Shown here in pieces: positions 13,004 through 20,055 of a stretch of 22,886 nucleotides of DNA. The position numbers were made by a program, and so were the translations under genes. The stretch's first letter is position 1, and each line of letters starts with the position of its first letter. A model generated the notes under the pieces. That model was given only the letters and a program-made list of their open reading frames with translations. It was not told the origin of the DNA and searched no databases. The stretch is taken from contig NZ_CALBRW010000005.1 of NCBI RefSeq assembly GCF_937927635.1, positions 1 to 22,886 of the forward strand. The letters run 5' to 3'. The stretch is from an uncultured Microbacterium sp. GTDB lineage: Bacteria; Actinomycetota; Actinomycetes; Actinomycetales; Microbacteriaceae.

Positions 13004-14131
13004 TCAGCGGTGGGCGACGGCGATGCGCAGGGGTGCGTCGGGAACGGCGGCGGCGGCGAGCGCGCGATCGATCTCGGAGAGCGGATGCACGGCGCTGACC
13101 ACTTCGTCGAACGGGTGCGCTCGACCCGGGCCCGCCAGGAACGACACGGCAGCCGACAGGTCGGCGCGGGCGCAGCCATGCACGCCGACGATCGTGACCA
13201 GCCGGTGTCTGAGGGACCCGGCATCCAGCGGCACGGGTTCGGCGGGGAGATCACCACCGACCAGCACCACCACCCCGCCGACGGCCGCCTCGGAGAGCGC
13301 CTCGGAGACCGCGTCACCGGATGCCTCGATCACGACATCCGGCACGCCCTCGGCTCGAGAGGCGGCGCCGAACCAGTGCACCAGCTCACGACGGGCGGGG
13401 TCCGGGTCCTTCACGTCGACGATCGCGCCGCGGGAGCGGGCGATGGCTGCGGCCGAGAGCCCGACCAGCCCTGCACCGTGCACGCGCACCCTGGCACCCT
13501 CCAGGTCACGAGTGCGCGCCGCGGCGTCGACGGCGGCCCAGGCGGTGGCTGTGGCACAGGACGCCGGTGCGAGCACCGATGCGGGCAGGTGCTCGGGCAC
13601 CCGTACGATGACGGTCCCCTCGCGCAGTTGCGCGTGGCTGGCGAAGCCTCCCGTGAGTTCGCGGTGCGGGGCGATGCGCTCATGGCCGTACTCGCCGAGT
13701 TCGCGGCAGTGCTGCGTGAGCCCGGAGCGGCACCTGTCGCAGACGCCGCACGACACGGTGGCCGACCAGATCACGCGGTCCCCGATGTGCAGGGGCGTGC
13801 CGTCGGCGGCATCCACTCCCCCTGCCCCGATGGCCAGGATCCGGCCGACACTCTCGTGGCCGAGCACCACCGGTACGGGCGCTGCGCGCCGGCCCTGAAC
13901 GATGTGCACGTCGGAACCGCAGATCGTGGACAGCTCGATGGCCACCAGCACGTCATGCGCGGCCAGCGCGACCCCCGGCACAGCGATCTCCTCGTGCGGG
14001 TGTCCCGCGCCGAGGAATGCCATGGCCGTCGCCGCCGGTCGCAGCACGATGTCGGTCCGCGGGGCCCTGTGCGATGCCGGCTGCGCGGAACGGTCGAGCA
14101 CGGGCGATGGCACGGACCCGGGGGTGGTCAT
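13004..14131 (-). CDS. Zinc-dependent medium-chain alcohol dehydrogenase
   Basis: A 375-aa MDR-family dehydrogenase. Catalytic zinc ligands are visible as C71 (STICGSDVH) with H92-E93 (GHES), and the structural zinc site as C128, C131, C134 and C142 (CGVCDRCRSGLTQHC). The Rossmann loop is HGAGLVGLSAAAIA. The ATG at 14131 is taken because the homologous region begins shortly after it; the long open frame upstream has no family character. The CGSDVH-GRR pattern recalls the phosphonate-associated dehydrogenase subgroup (HpnZ-like), but no phosphonate genes are nearby, so the substrate is open. A perfect palindrome lies 26 bp upstream. Confidence 0.85.
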   Translation of the reverse strand: MTTPGSVPSPVLDRSAQPASHRAPRTDIVLRPAATAMAFLGAGHPHEEIAVPGVALAAHDVLVAIELSTICGSDVHIVQGRRAAPVPVVLGHESVGRILAIGAGGVDAADGTPLHIGDRVIWSATVSCGVCDRCRSGLTQHCRELGEYGHERIAPHRELTGGFASHAQLREGTVIVRVPEHLPASVLAPASCATATAWAAVDAAARTRDLEGARVRVHGAGLVGLSAAAIARSRGAIVDVKDPDPARRELVHWFGAASRAEGVPDVVIEASGDAVSEALSEAAVGGVVVLVGGDLPAEPVPLDAGSLRHRLVTIVGVHGCARADLSAAVSFLAGPGRAHPFDEVVSAVHPLSEIDRALAAAAVPDAPLRIAVAHR

Positions 14132-14156
14132 CGCGCTCAGCTCACCGGAATGCGGA

Positions 14157-14171
14157 GCACGGGACCCGTGC
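14157..14171. promoter_or_regulatory. Palindrome upstream of the alcohol dehydrogenase
   Basis: GCACGGG-A-CCCGTGC is a perfect 7+1+7 palindrome 26 bp ahead of the dehydrogenase start. Position and symmetry suit an operator for a dimeric regulator, but no regulator gene is adjacent. Confidence 0.4.
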
Positions 14172-14395
14172 CTGCGGGACTGGGGAGAGCACGGCGCTGC
14201 ATGCTGGCCTTTCAGAGCTGTCGGTAGGTTTCCGCTACAGACTCTGACACCCGCTGATCCTGAAGCTTCGCCTTTGCGAGCAGAGTTCAGCGCTCGTTCA
14301 CCAAGGGTTCCCTCGCGGCTCGACAGCCGTCCAGGGACGCCGGAGCGAGGCATCCGGAAGGGCCGGAGCGGGCAGGTGGCCCTGTCACACAGAAC

Positions 14396-14446
14396 GATCG
14401 CGAGCGCGTGGGGTACAGAAGAATCTTGAAGATCGCGCTCGCGATC
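14396..14446. repeat. 13-bp perfect inverted repeat in a gene-free stretch
   Basis: GATCGCGAGCGCG (14396-14408) and its exact reverse complement (14434-14446) are separated by 25 bp. The right arm also lies within a smaller palindrome GATCGCG-CT-CGCGATC (14431-14446). The stretch 14132-14550 has no convincing gene: a frame from a GTG at 14408 begins with a hydrophobic segment but runs antisense into the kinase gene and has no ribosome site. Confidence 0.6.
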
Positions 14447-14530
14447 GCAGCGCTGGGGACGCTTATCTGGGGAGACACCAGGTTAAGCCCGGCCCCCTCG
14501 CAAATGACAGATCCGAAAGGCGAGACTTCA

Positions 14531-14546
14531 TTGGACTTTCGTCCAA
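14531..14546 (-). terminator. Hairpin after the histidine kinase
   Basis: TTGGAC-TTTC-GTCCAA, a perfect 6-bp stem, begins 4 bp beyond the kinase stop codon in its direction of transcription. There is no clear T-run. Confidence 0.45.
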
Positions 14547-14550
14547 ATCT

Positions 14551-15693
14551 TCACGTCATCGGCAGGCGCGCCGACACCTCCCAGGCATCGTCGACCGGTC
14601 CCGCCGTGAATTCGCCGCTCGCGCCGATGACCCGTTCGGCCATGCGGTTCAGTCCGGTGCCGCTGGACGGGAGGTCGCGACGCGGGGTGGTCGGAAGCGG
14701 ACTGCGGATGCTGAGGGTCGCATGCTCGTCGTCGATCTGCAGCCGCATGGCGACCTCGCCTGCTCCGGCGTGCTTGAGGATGTTCGTGGCGGACTCGCGG
14801 ACGATGCGCGCGAACACGATGTCCACGATGCGCGGGATCCGCTCGTCGAGGGGGTCGCCCTCGACCACGACCTCATGACCGGCCGCGGAGATCTCCGTCC
14901 GGGCCTCGTCGATGGCCTCGCCGAGATCTCCGGTGGGGACCTCGGATGCGCGGGGTCCGTCGTCGGCGAGCTCGATGACGAAGCGGAGATCGGCCATGGC
15001 CTTGCGCGCGGCGACTCGGATGGCCTCCTGCGACTGCGCGCTCACGGTCGGGTCGTCGAGCATCTGCACGTGGAGAGCCACGACGGTGAGGTGATGGGCG
15101 ATGCTGTCGTGCAGCTCGCCGGCGATCCAGCGCCGTTCGGCGAGAACGGCCTGTCGCTCCTGCTCCGCGCTCTCGGCGAGTTCGTGCTCGAGAACACGGC
15201 CGCGTTCCGCGCCGAAACGCAACGCATATCCAACGGCGCCGGCGACAGTCGCGATGACGAGATAGATGCCGATGTTCACCGGCACCGCCCTGTCACCATA
15301 CGCGACGACCGTCGCCGCGATGAGAAAGCCAGCTGCGTATGTGAGAACCAGTGCCGTCCGGCCGAGTCGCAGGACAAGCCCTGCGGCGACCGCCACGGCG
15401 ACGAGCACCGATGTGTCGGTGCCTGCGAAGAACGACAGGATGAAGACGATTCCTAGTGCTCCAGTCGCCAGCATGGGCGACCAGATGTACAGGGCGAAGA
15501 CGGCAGTCGCCGCGACGCTGAGAATCGAAGGGCCGATCTGGACTCCGTCGACCATAAAAGAACCGACGATGTCTACGCCTACGAGGATGGCGATGATCGA
15601 CAGAAGCGCGATGCGCTCGAGAGTATTGAGCTTCTCTGCCTGGCTGAAGCTCTGAATGCCGGTGTCTCTCCGGGCCGATAGACCAAACGGCAT
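14551..15693 (-). CDS. NarL-family sensor histidine kinase
   Basis: A 380-aa membrane histidine kinase of the HisKA_3 type. About five or six transmembrane helices occupy residues 28-160 with almost no extracellular domain. A coiled linker (RGRVLEHELAESAEQERQAVL) leads to the phospho-accepting H195 in RRWIAGELHDSIAHHLTVV. The C-terminal HATPase has VRESATNILKHA (N box) and a GTGLNRMAERV-type G box. The 'intramembrane-sensing' layout suggests detection of a membrane-bound or envelope signal. It is divergent from its likely partner, the response regulator at 15944. The ATG at 15693 has GATACT 6 nt upstream and may be leaderless; a TTG at 15753 in the same frame would add 20 residues. Confidence 0.88.
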   Translation of the reverse strand: MPFGLSARRDTGIQSFSQAEKLNTLERIALLSIIAILVGVDIVGSFMVDGVQIGPSILSVAATAVFALYIWSPMLATGALGIVFILSFFAGTDTSVLVAVAVAAGLVLRLGRTALVLTYAAGFLIAATVVAYGDRAVPVNIGIYLVIATVAGAVGYALRFGAERGRVLEHELAESAEQERQAVLAERRWIAGELHDSIAHHLTVVALHVQMLDDPTVSAQSQEAIRVAARKAMADLRFVIELADDGPRASEVPTGDLGEAIDEARTEISAAGHEVVVEGDPLDERIPRIVDIVFARIVRESATNILKHAGAGEVAMRLQIDDEHATLSIRSPLPTTPRRDLPSSGTGLNRMAERVIGASGEFTAGPVDDAWEVSARLPMT

Positions 15694-15724
15694 AGCTACA
15701 GTATCCCCTATGGACAGGGTAGAT

Positions 15725-15787
15725 TTAGCGGTAGATACCGAGGACGCGTGCAAGCTGCTCCCAGAACGTCATGTCATTCACCCCCAT
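15725..15787 (-). CDS. Possible 15-20 residue mini-ORF ahead of the histidine kinase
   Basis: Reverse-strand ATGs at 15787 and 15772 (in frame) end at the same TAA (15725-15727). The shorter form reads MTFWEQLARVLGIYR, an amphipathic-looking peptide, with GGGGGTG seven bases before its ATG. It stops 31 bp before the kinase ATG and would overlap the kinase if that began at TTG 15753. It could be a leader peptide or a chance frame. The rest of the 250-bp region 15694-15943 holds one dyad (15798-15813) and is richer in A/T than its surroundings. Confidence 0.3.
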   Translation of the reverse strand: MGVNDMTFWEQLARVLGIYR

Positions 15788-15797
15788 GATGTGGTCT

Positions 15798-15813
15798 TAC
15801 GTTTAGGTACGTA
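15798..15813. promoter_or_regulatory. Dyad between kinase and response regulator
   Basis: TACGTTTAGGTACGTA has 5-bp inverted arms (TACGT/ACGTA) around six bases. It lies between the divergent kinase and regulator genes, where a NarL/LuxR-type regulator would be expected to bind if the pair is autoregulated. Binding is inferred. Confidence 0.4.
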
Positions 15814-15943
15814 TTGATCCTGACGGCTGGCGCACGAAATCACATTGAACCTGCGACCAGACTTGACTAGCCAAAGGTCTATAGATGCCGAGGGACTGTG
15901 GCGCCATGCTTCGCCCCTCGACCACCGCAGTTAAGCTGATCGC

Positions 15944-16600
<657 letters not shown>

Positions 16601-16663
16601 GGCGCTGGCCGCCCGTCGGCTTCGCCCCGAGCCCCCACGGCTCTGCTCGCTAAGCTCGAAGGC

Positions 16664-17953
16664 ATGCCCGTCAGCACCGCCGCCCTCGCCCACGCCTCCG
16701 ACCTCGCAGATTTCATCGCCGCGTCGCCGTCGAGCTATCACGCGGCCGAAGAGGTCGCCCGACGCCTGCAGGATGCCGGGTTCACGCGGCTCGAGGAGAC
16801 CGATGCGTGGCCTGCGCAGCCCGGTGGCAGGTTCGTCGTCGTGCGCGACGGTGCGGCCATCGGCTGGGTGGTGCCGGCGGATGCCACCGCCACCACGCCG
16901 GTGCACGCGCTGGGCGCGCACACCGACTCGCCCGGCTTCAAACTGAAGCCCAAGCCGACCACCGGCTCGCACGGCTGGCTTCAGGCCGCCGTCGAGGTGT
17001 ATGGCGGGCCGCTGCTGAACTCGTGGCTCGACCGCGAGCTGCGCCTGGCGGGACGTCTCGCACTGGCCGACGGCCGTGTCGTGCTGGCTGCCACCGGGCC
17101 GCTGCTGCGGCTTCCGCAGCTGGCCATCCACCTCGACCGCGGCGTCAACGACGGTCTCGCGTTGGACAAGCAGACCGGTACCCAGCCGGTGTGGGGCCTG
17201 GGCGATGCGGCATCCGCCGACGTCCTCGCCGAGCTGGCCGATGCCGCGGGCGTCGACGCCGCCGACATCCGCGGGTACGACGCCGTCGTGGCGGATGCCG
17301 CCCGCGGCGCGGTGTTCGGCAAGGACGACGCGTTCTTCGCTGCCGGCCGGCTGGACGACCTCGCCTCGGTGCACGCCGGCGCGGTCGCGCTCATCGAGGC
17401 TGCCGACGGCGCTTCCGCCACCGGCATCATCCCTCTGCTCGCCGCGTTCGATCACGAAGAGCTCGGCTCCGCCTCGCGCTCCGGCGCGGCAGGGCCGTTC
17501 CTGGAGGATGTGCTGGCGCGCGTGTACGCGGGGCTGGGCGCGGATGCCGAAGACCGGCGCCGCGCGTTCGCGGCATCCTGGCACCTCTCCAGCGACGTCG
17601 GCCACTCCGTGCACCCGAACTTCGCGCACAAGCACGACCCGATCGTGCAGCCGGTGCTGGGCTCGGGCCCGATCCTCAAGATCAACGCCAACCAGCGATA
17701 TGCGACGGATGCCGTGGGCGCCGCCGCATGGGCCGGCTGGTGCGAGGGCGCGGGCGTCGACTATCAGGAGTTCGTGTCGAACAACGCGGTTCCCTGCGGC
17801 TCGACCATCGGCCCGATCACGGCCACGCGCCTGGGCATCCGCACGGTCGACATCGGCATCCCGATCCTCTCCATGCACTCCGCGCGCGAGCTCGCCGGCG
17901 TCAGCGATCTGCACGCCCTCTCCCGCGTGGCCCGCGCCTTCTTCGCCGGCTGA
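16664..17953 (+). CDS. apeB: M18-family aminopeptidase
   Basis: A 429-aa metallopeptidase of family M18 (aspartyl/ApeB-type aminopeptidase), the expected length. Di-zinc ligands and catalytic residues are recognisable in ALGAHTDSPGFKLKPKP (His, Asp), the bridging Asp in AAGRLDDLASVH, Glu-Glu in AFDHEELGSASRSGA, and the C-terminal His in PILSMHSARELAG. The insertion between them (SSDVGHSVHPNFAHKHDP) is the typical M18 dimer-loop region. It works in the cytosol, removing N-terminal residues from peptides, and forms dodecamers in relatives. A TAAGCT hexamer lies 7 nt upstream of the ATG. Single gene, convergent with the ArsR-ArsC fusion. Confidence 0.92.
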   Translation: MPVSTAALAHASDLADFIAASPSSYHAAEEVARRLQDAGFTRLEETDAWPAQPGGRFVVVRDGAAIGWVVPADATATTPVHALGAHTDSPGFKLKPKPTTGSHGWLQAAVEVYGGPLLNSWLDRELRLAGRLALADGRVVLAATGPLLRLPQLAIHLDRGVNDGLALDKQTGTQPVWGLGDAASADVLAELADAAGVDAADIRGYDAVVADAARGAVFGKDDAFFAAGRLDDLASVHAGAVALIEAADGASATGIIPLLAAFDHEELGSASRSGAAGPFLEDVLARVYAGLGADAEDRRRAFAASWHLSSDVGHSVHPNFAHKHDPIVQPVLGSGPILKINANQRYATDAVGAAAWAGWCEGAGVDYQEFVSNNAVPCGSTIGPITATRLGIRTVDIGIPILSMHSARELAGVSDLHALSRVARAFFAG

Positions 17954-17955
17954 CA

Positions 17956-17991
17956 CCCGGGCATGCCGGGGGGGCGTGTGACTGTCACGCC
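17956..17991. terminator. Two hairpins between apeB and the ArsR-ArsC gene
   Basis: CCCGG-GCATG-CCGGG (17956-17970) is followed by GGCGTG-TGACTGT-CACGCC (17973-17991); the second overlaps the stop codon of the facing gene. Likely bidirectional termination between convergent genes. Confidence 0.45.
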
Positions 17992-18659
17992 GCCAGACGG
18001 ACATACGGCGCGAGACGGGCGACCCGCTCCTCCAGCTCGTCGAAGGCCGCATCGAAGGCCCTGCGCTCCCCGCCCCGCACAGGGTCGGGCACCGACCAGT
18101 GCAGGGCGGCCACGGGGTACTCCTCGTGGGCGCGGTCGCAGACGGTGACGATCAGGTCGGATGCGGTGACGAGGCCCTCCGCGAGCACCGGCACGGCACC
18201 GCTCAGATCGAGCCCGTGCCGCCCGGCGACCGCGACCGCTCCGGGGGCGACGCGCTGAGCCGGATGGGTCCCCGCGCTCACGGCCGGGACGGAGCTGCTC
18301 TCATTCCAGATCGCCCGGGCCAGCTGCGAGCGCGCGGAGTTCGCCGTGCAGATGAACACCACGCGCGTGGCATCGATAGCGCCCGCCTGGCCGAGATCGG
18401 CCAGCACCGTCGGATCTAGGCGCACATAAGAGCGACGGCCATCGCCCTCGGACCGCACCCGCGCGACGATGCCCTCTCGCTCGAGCACCTTGAGGTGATG
18501 TGCGAGCAGGTTGGACGTGATCCCGAGGTGCAGCCGCAGCTCGGTCGGCGAGAGATCACCGAGCGAGAGCAGATCCACCATGCGCAGCCTGGCGGGGTCG
18601 GCGAGCGCGGCGTGGCGGCGTGCTCGCGCCTCGAGCGGGGCACTTCTCTCAATCAGCAT
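17985..18659 (-). CDS. ArsR repressor fused to arsenate reductase-like phosphatase domain
   Basis: A 224-aa two-domain protein. Residues 1-90 form an ArsR/SmtB-type winged helix (HAALADPARLRMVDLLSLGDLSPTELRLHL, then LLAHHLKVLEREGIV). Residues 98-224 are a low-molecular-weight phosphatase/ArsC fold with the C-x5-R-S loop (C104, R110, S111 in VFICTANSARSQ), a further Cys at 173 and the general-acid Asp in SVPDP (D191). The HTH half lacks the CVCDL metal site. Such fusions may couple DNA binding to arsenate or phosphate chemistry. A near-perfect leaderless promoter (TTGACG-17-CAATAT, 7 nt to the ATG) overlaps that of the divergent aquaporin gene, so the protein probably represses both. Confidence 0.87.
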   Translation of the reverse strand: MLIERSAPLEARARRHAALADPARLRMVDLLSLGDLSPTELRLHLGITSNLLAHHLKVLEREGIVARVRSEGDGRRSYVRLDPTVLADLGQAGAIDATRVVFICTANSARSQLARAIWNESSSVPAVSAGTHPAQRVAPGAVAVAGRHGLDLSGAVPVLAEGLVTASDLIVTVCDRAHEEYPVAALHWSVPDPVRGGERRAFDAAFDELEERVARLAPYVRLAA

Positions 18660-18663
18660 TGCC

Positions 18664-18698
18664 TCAATATTGACTGAGCTATAAGAGTCCGTCAAGAT
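18664..18698. promoter_or_regulatory. Overlapping divergent promoters with operator, arsR-C / aquaporin
   Basis: Forward: TTGACT (18670-18675), 17 bp, CAAGAT (18693-18698), ATG 9 nt later. Reverse: TTGACG (18695-18690), 17 bp, CAATAT (18672-18667), ATG 7 nt later. The palindrome TCAATATTGA (18664-18673) covers the forward -35 and reverse -10. The arrangement lets one repressor shut both genes. Confidence 0.7.
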
Positions 18699-18707
18699 GA
18701 TCATGCC

Positions 18708-19451
18708 ATGAATCGAGTTCCCCTGCCTCGCCGCGCCGCTGCCGAATTCTTCGGCACGGGCCTGCTCGTCGCCGTCGTCGTCGGCTCGGGCATCGCCGCG
18801 GAGCGTCTGAGCTCGGATCATGGGCTCCGCCTCTTGGAGAACTCGACAGCGACAGCGCTGGGCCTCGCGGTCCTCATCGTGCTGCTCGGCCCGGTCTCGG
18901 GCGCGCACTTCAACCCGGTGATCACGATCGCGGATTCGCTCCTGCGACGCGATGCTGCGGCAACAGAGCGCCCCGCGGCAGCGGCTGCCTACATCGTCGC
19001 CCAGCTGCTCGGCGGCGTCGGAGGCGCGCTGCTGGCGAACGCGATGTTCGAGGTGCCGGCCGCGATCGCGGTGCACGATCGAGCGACAGCGGGAACCCTG
19101 CTCGGCGAGATCGTCGCCACCGCAGGCCTGACGCTGCTGATCATCGGGATGATCCGCGCCGAGCAGAGCGTGGTCGCCATCGCGTGCGCGGTCGGCGCCT
19201 ACATCGGCGCCGCGTACTGGTTCACCAGCTCCACCGCATTCGCGAATCCGGCTGTGACGCTCGGCCGCGTCTTCACCGACACCTTCGCCGGCATCGCCCC
19301 GCTCTCGGGCCTGCTGTTCTTCGTCGCGCAGCTGATCGGCGGTGCGGTCGGGATGCTGCTCACCGTCGCACTTTTCCCCGCAGACACCGCCCAGCGCTCC
19401 CCATCCGCCGTTCAGCCCTCCCCAGCCGTCACTCACGAGGAGATGTCATGA
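18708..19451 (+). CDS. MIP-family aquaporin, probable arsenite/metalloid channel
   Basis: A 247-aa aquaporin with six transmembrane helices and the two half-helix signatures: NPV in SGAHFNPVITI (loop B) and NPA in AFANPAVTLGR (loop E). It opens MNRVPLPRRAAAEFFGTGLL. Aquaglyceroporin-like channels in ars operons (AqpS in Sinorhizobium) let uncharged arsenite flow out after arsenate reduction. The stop overlaps the ATG of arsC (ATGA), so channel and reductase are made together, which supports the arsenite role over plain water or glycerol transport. The promoter is shared with the divergent ArsR-ArsC gene. First-NPA variation to NPV is seen in related channels. Confidence 0.85.
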   Translation: MNRVPLPRRAAAEFFGTGLLVAVVVGSGIAAERLSSDHGLRLLENSTATALGLAVLIVLLGPVSGAHFNPVITIADSLLRRDAAATERPAAAAAYIVAQLLGGVGGALLANAMFEVPAAIAVHDRATAGTLLGEIVATAGLTLLIIGMIRAEQSVVAIACAVGAYIGAAYWFTSSTAFANPAVTLGRVFTDTFAGIAPLSGLLFFVAQLIGGAVGMLLTVALFPADTAQRSPSAVQPSPAVTHEEMS

Positions 19452-19849
19452 CCACCCTTCCCACCGTGCTGTTCGTGTGCGTGCACAACGCCGGGCGCTC
19501 GCAGATGGCTGCCGGCTTCCTGCAGGAGTTCGCCGGTGATCGCATCGATGTGCGCTCGGCGGGATCGATGCCTGCGGATGCGATCAACCCCGCCGCGGTG
19601 CAGGCGATGGCCGAGACCGGGATCGACATCACGTCCGGCGCGCCGAAGCTGCTCACCGTCGACGCCGTGAGGCAGGCGGATGTCGTGATCACCATGGGCT
19701 GCGGCGACGCGTGCCCGATCTTCCCCGGCAAGCGCTACGAGGACTGGCAGCTCGACGACCCGGCCGGGCAGGGCATCGAAGCCGTGCGCGGCATCCGCGA
19801 CGAGATCCGCTCGCGTGTCGAGGCCCTGATCGCCGAACTGACCGCCTGA
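19448..19849 (+). CDS. arsC: Arsenate reductase, low-molecular-weight phosphatase fold
   Basis: A 133-aa single-domain enzyme that reduces arsenate to arsenite in the cytosol. The catalytic loop is C11 to R17-S18 (FVCVHNAGRSQMAA). Two further cysteines, C85 and C89 (ITMGCGDACPIFPGKRY), lie where thioredoxin-coupled ArsC carries its redox relay, followed by WQLDDPAG with the general-acid Asp. A thioredoxin-type or mixed cycle seems likelier than a mycothiol-only one because of this Cys set. It is coupled to the aquaporin gene by a 4-nt overlap. A hairpin starts in its stop codon. Confidence 0.9.
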   Translation: MTTLPTVLFVCVHNAGRSQMAAGFLQEFAGDRIDVRSAGSMPADAINPAAVQAMAETGIDITSGAPKLLTVDAVRQADVVITMGCGDACPIFPGKRYEDWQLDDPAGQGIEAVRGIRDEIRSRVEALIAELTA

Positions 19850-19877
19850 ACCCGCCGCACCGCTCGCGACGGGTTCA
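19847..19877. terminator. Hairpin after arsC
   Basis: TGAACCCG (19847-19854, including the arsC stop) pairs with CGGGTTCA (19870-19877), an 8-bp stem with a 15-base loop, between arsC and the convergent peptide gene. No T-tract. Confidence 0.45.
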
Positions 19878-19890
19878 GGGGGCTCGCACC

Positions 19891-19959
19891 TCAGCAGCAG
19901 CCCTCGGCGCAGGAGCCGTCGGGCAGCATCTCGCAGCCCATCTCGCAGCAGTCCTCCAT
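19891..19959 (-). CDS. 22-residue cysteine-rich peptide in the ars locus
   Basis: The ATG at 19959 has a near-perfect Shine-Dalgarno (AAGGAGGTG) and opens 22 codons ending TGA at 19891. Six of the residues are Cys, at 4, 5, 9, 17, 21 and 22. The spacing CC-x3-C-x7-C-x3-CC is mirror-symmetric about a PDG turn, and the rest is acidic (Glu, Asp) with Met. It is transcribed divergently from arsR, with TTGACA-17-GACGAT on its strand overlapping the same dyad. Thiolate-rich peptides bind As(III), Cd, Zn or Cu(I), so arsenite chelation or delivery to the repressor or channel is a reasonable inference. I know of no named family. Confidence 0.65.
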   Translation of the reverse strand: MEDCCEMGCEMLPDGSCAEGCC

Positions 19960-20005
19960 GGCACACCTCCTTTCATCGATGAGTGTCGATATATGGACAC
20001 TGTCG

Positions 20006-20049
20006 ATCGTCACGCAAATATTGACGACTGTCAATATGTGCGGCAGAAT
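20006..20049. promoter_or_regulatory. Divergent promoter-operator of arsR and the Cys-rich peptide
   Basis: The dyad ATATTGAC-GACT-GTCAATAT (20018-20037) has perfect 8-bp arms. Its left arm contains the forward -35 (TTGACG, then 17 bp to CAGAAT at 20044-20049, six bases before the arsR ATG). Its right arm contains the reverse -35 (TTGACA, 17 bp to GACGAT). A second dyad AGTGTC-8-GACACT (19982-20001) covers the inferred reverse start. One ArsR dimer would block both promoters. Confidence 0.75.
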
Positions 20050-20055
20050 CAGGGC

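Noticed and set aside
13010..14227. 405-aa forward frame
   Set aside because: Antisense to the zinc alcohol dehydrogenase, His/Arg/Gly-rich, no domain.
14408..14878. Forward frame beginning with a hydrophobic segment (GTG start)
   Set aside because: No ribosome site or promoter; two thirds of it is antisense to the conserved ATPase domain of the kinase. The hydrophobic start comes from the inverted-repeat sequence.
17985..19436. 483-aa reverse frame suggesting a longer ArsR-ArsC protein
   Set aside because: The N-terminal half is antisense to the aquaporin gene; the promoter 7 nt before the ATG at 18659 and the immediate winged-helix fold fix the start there.
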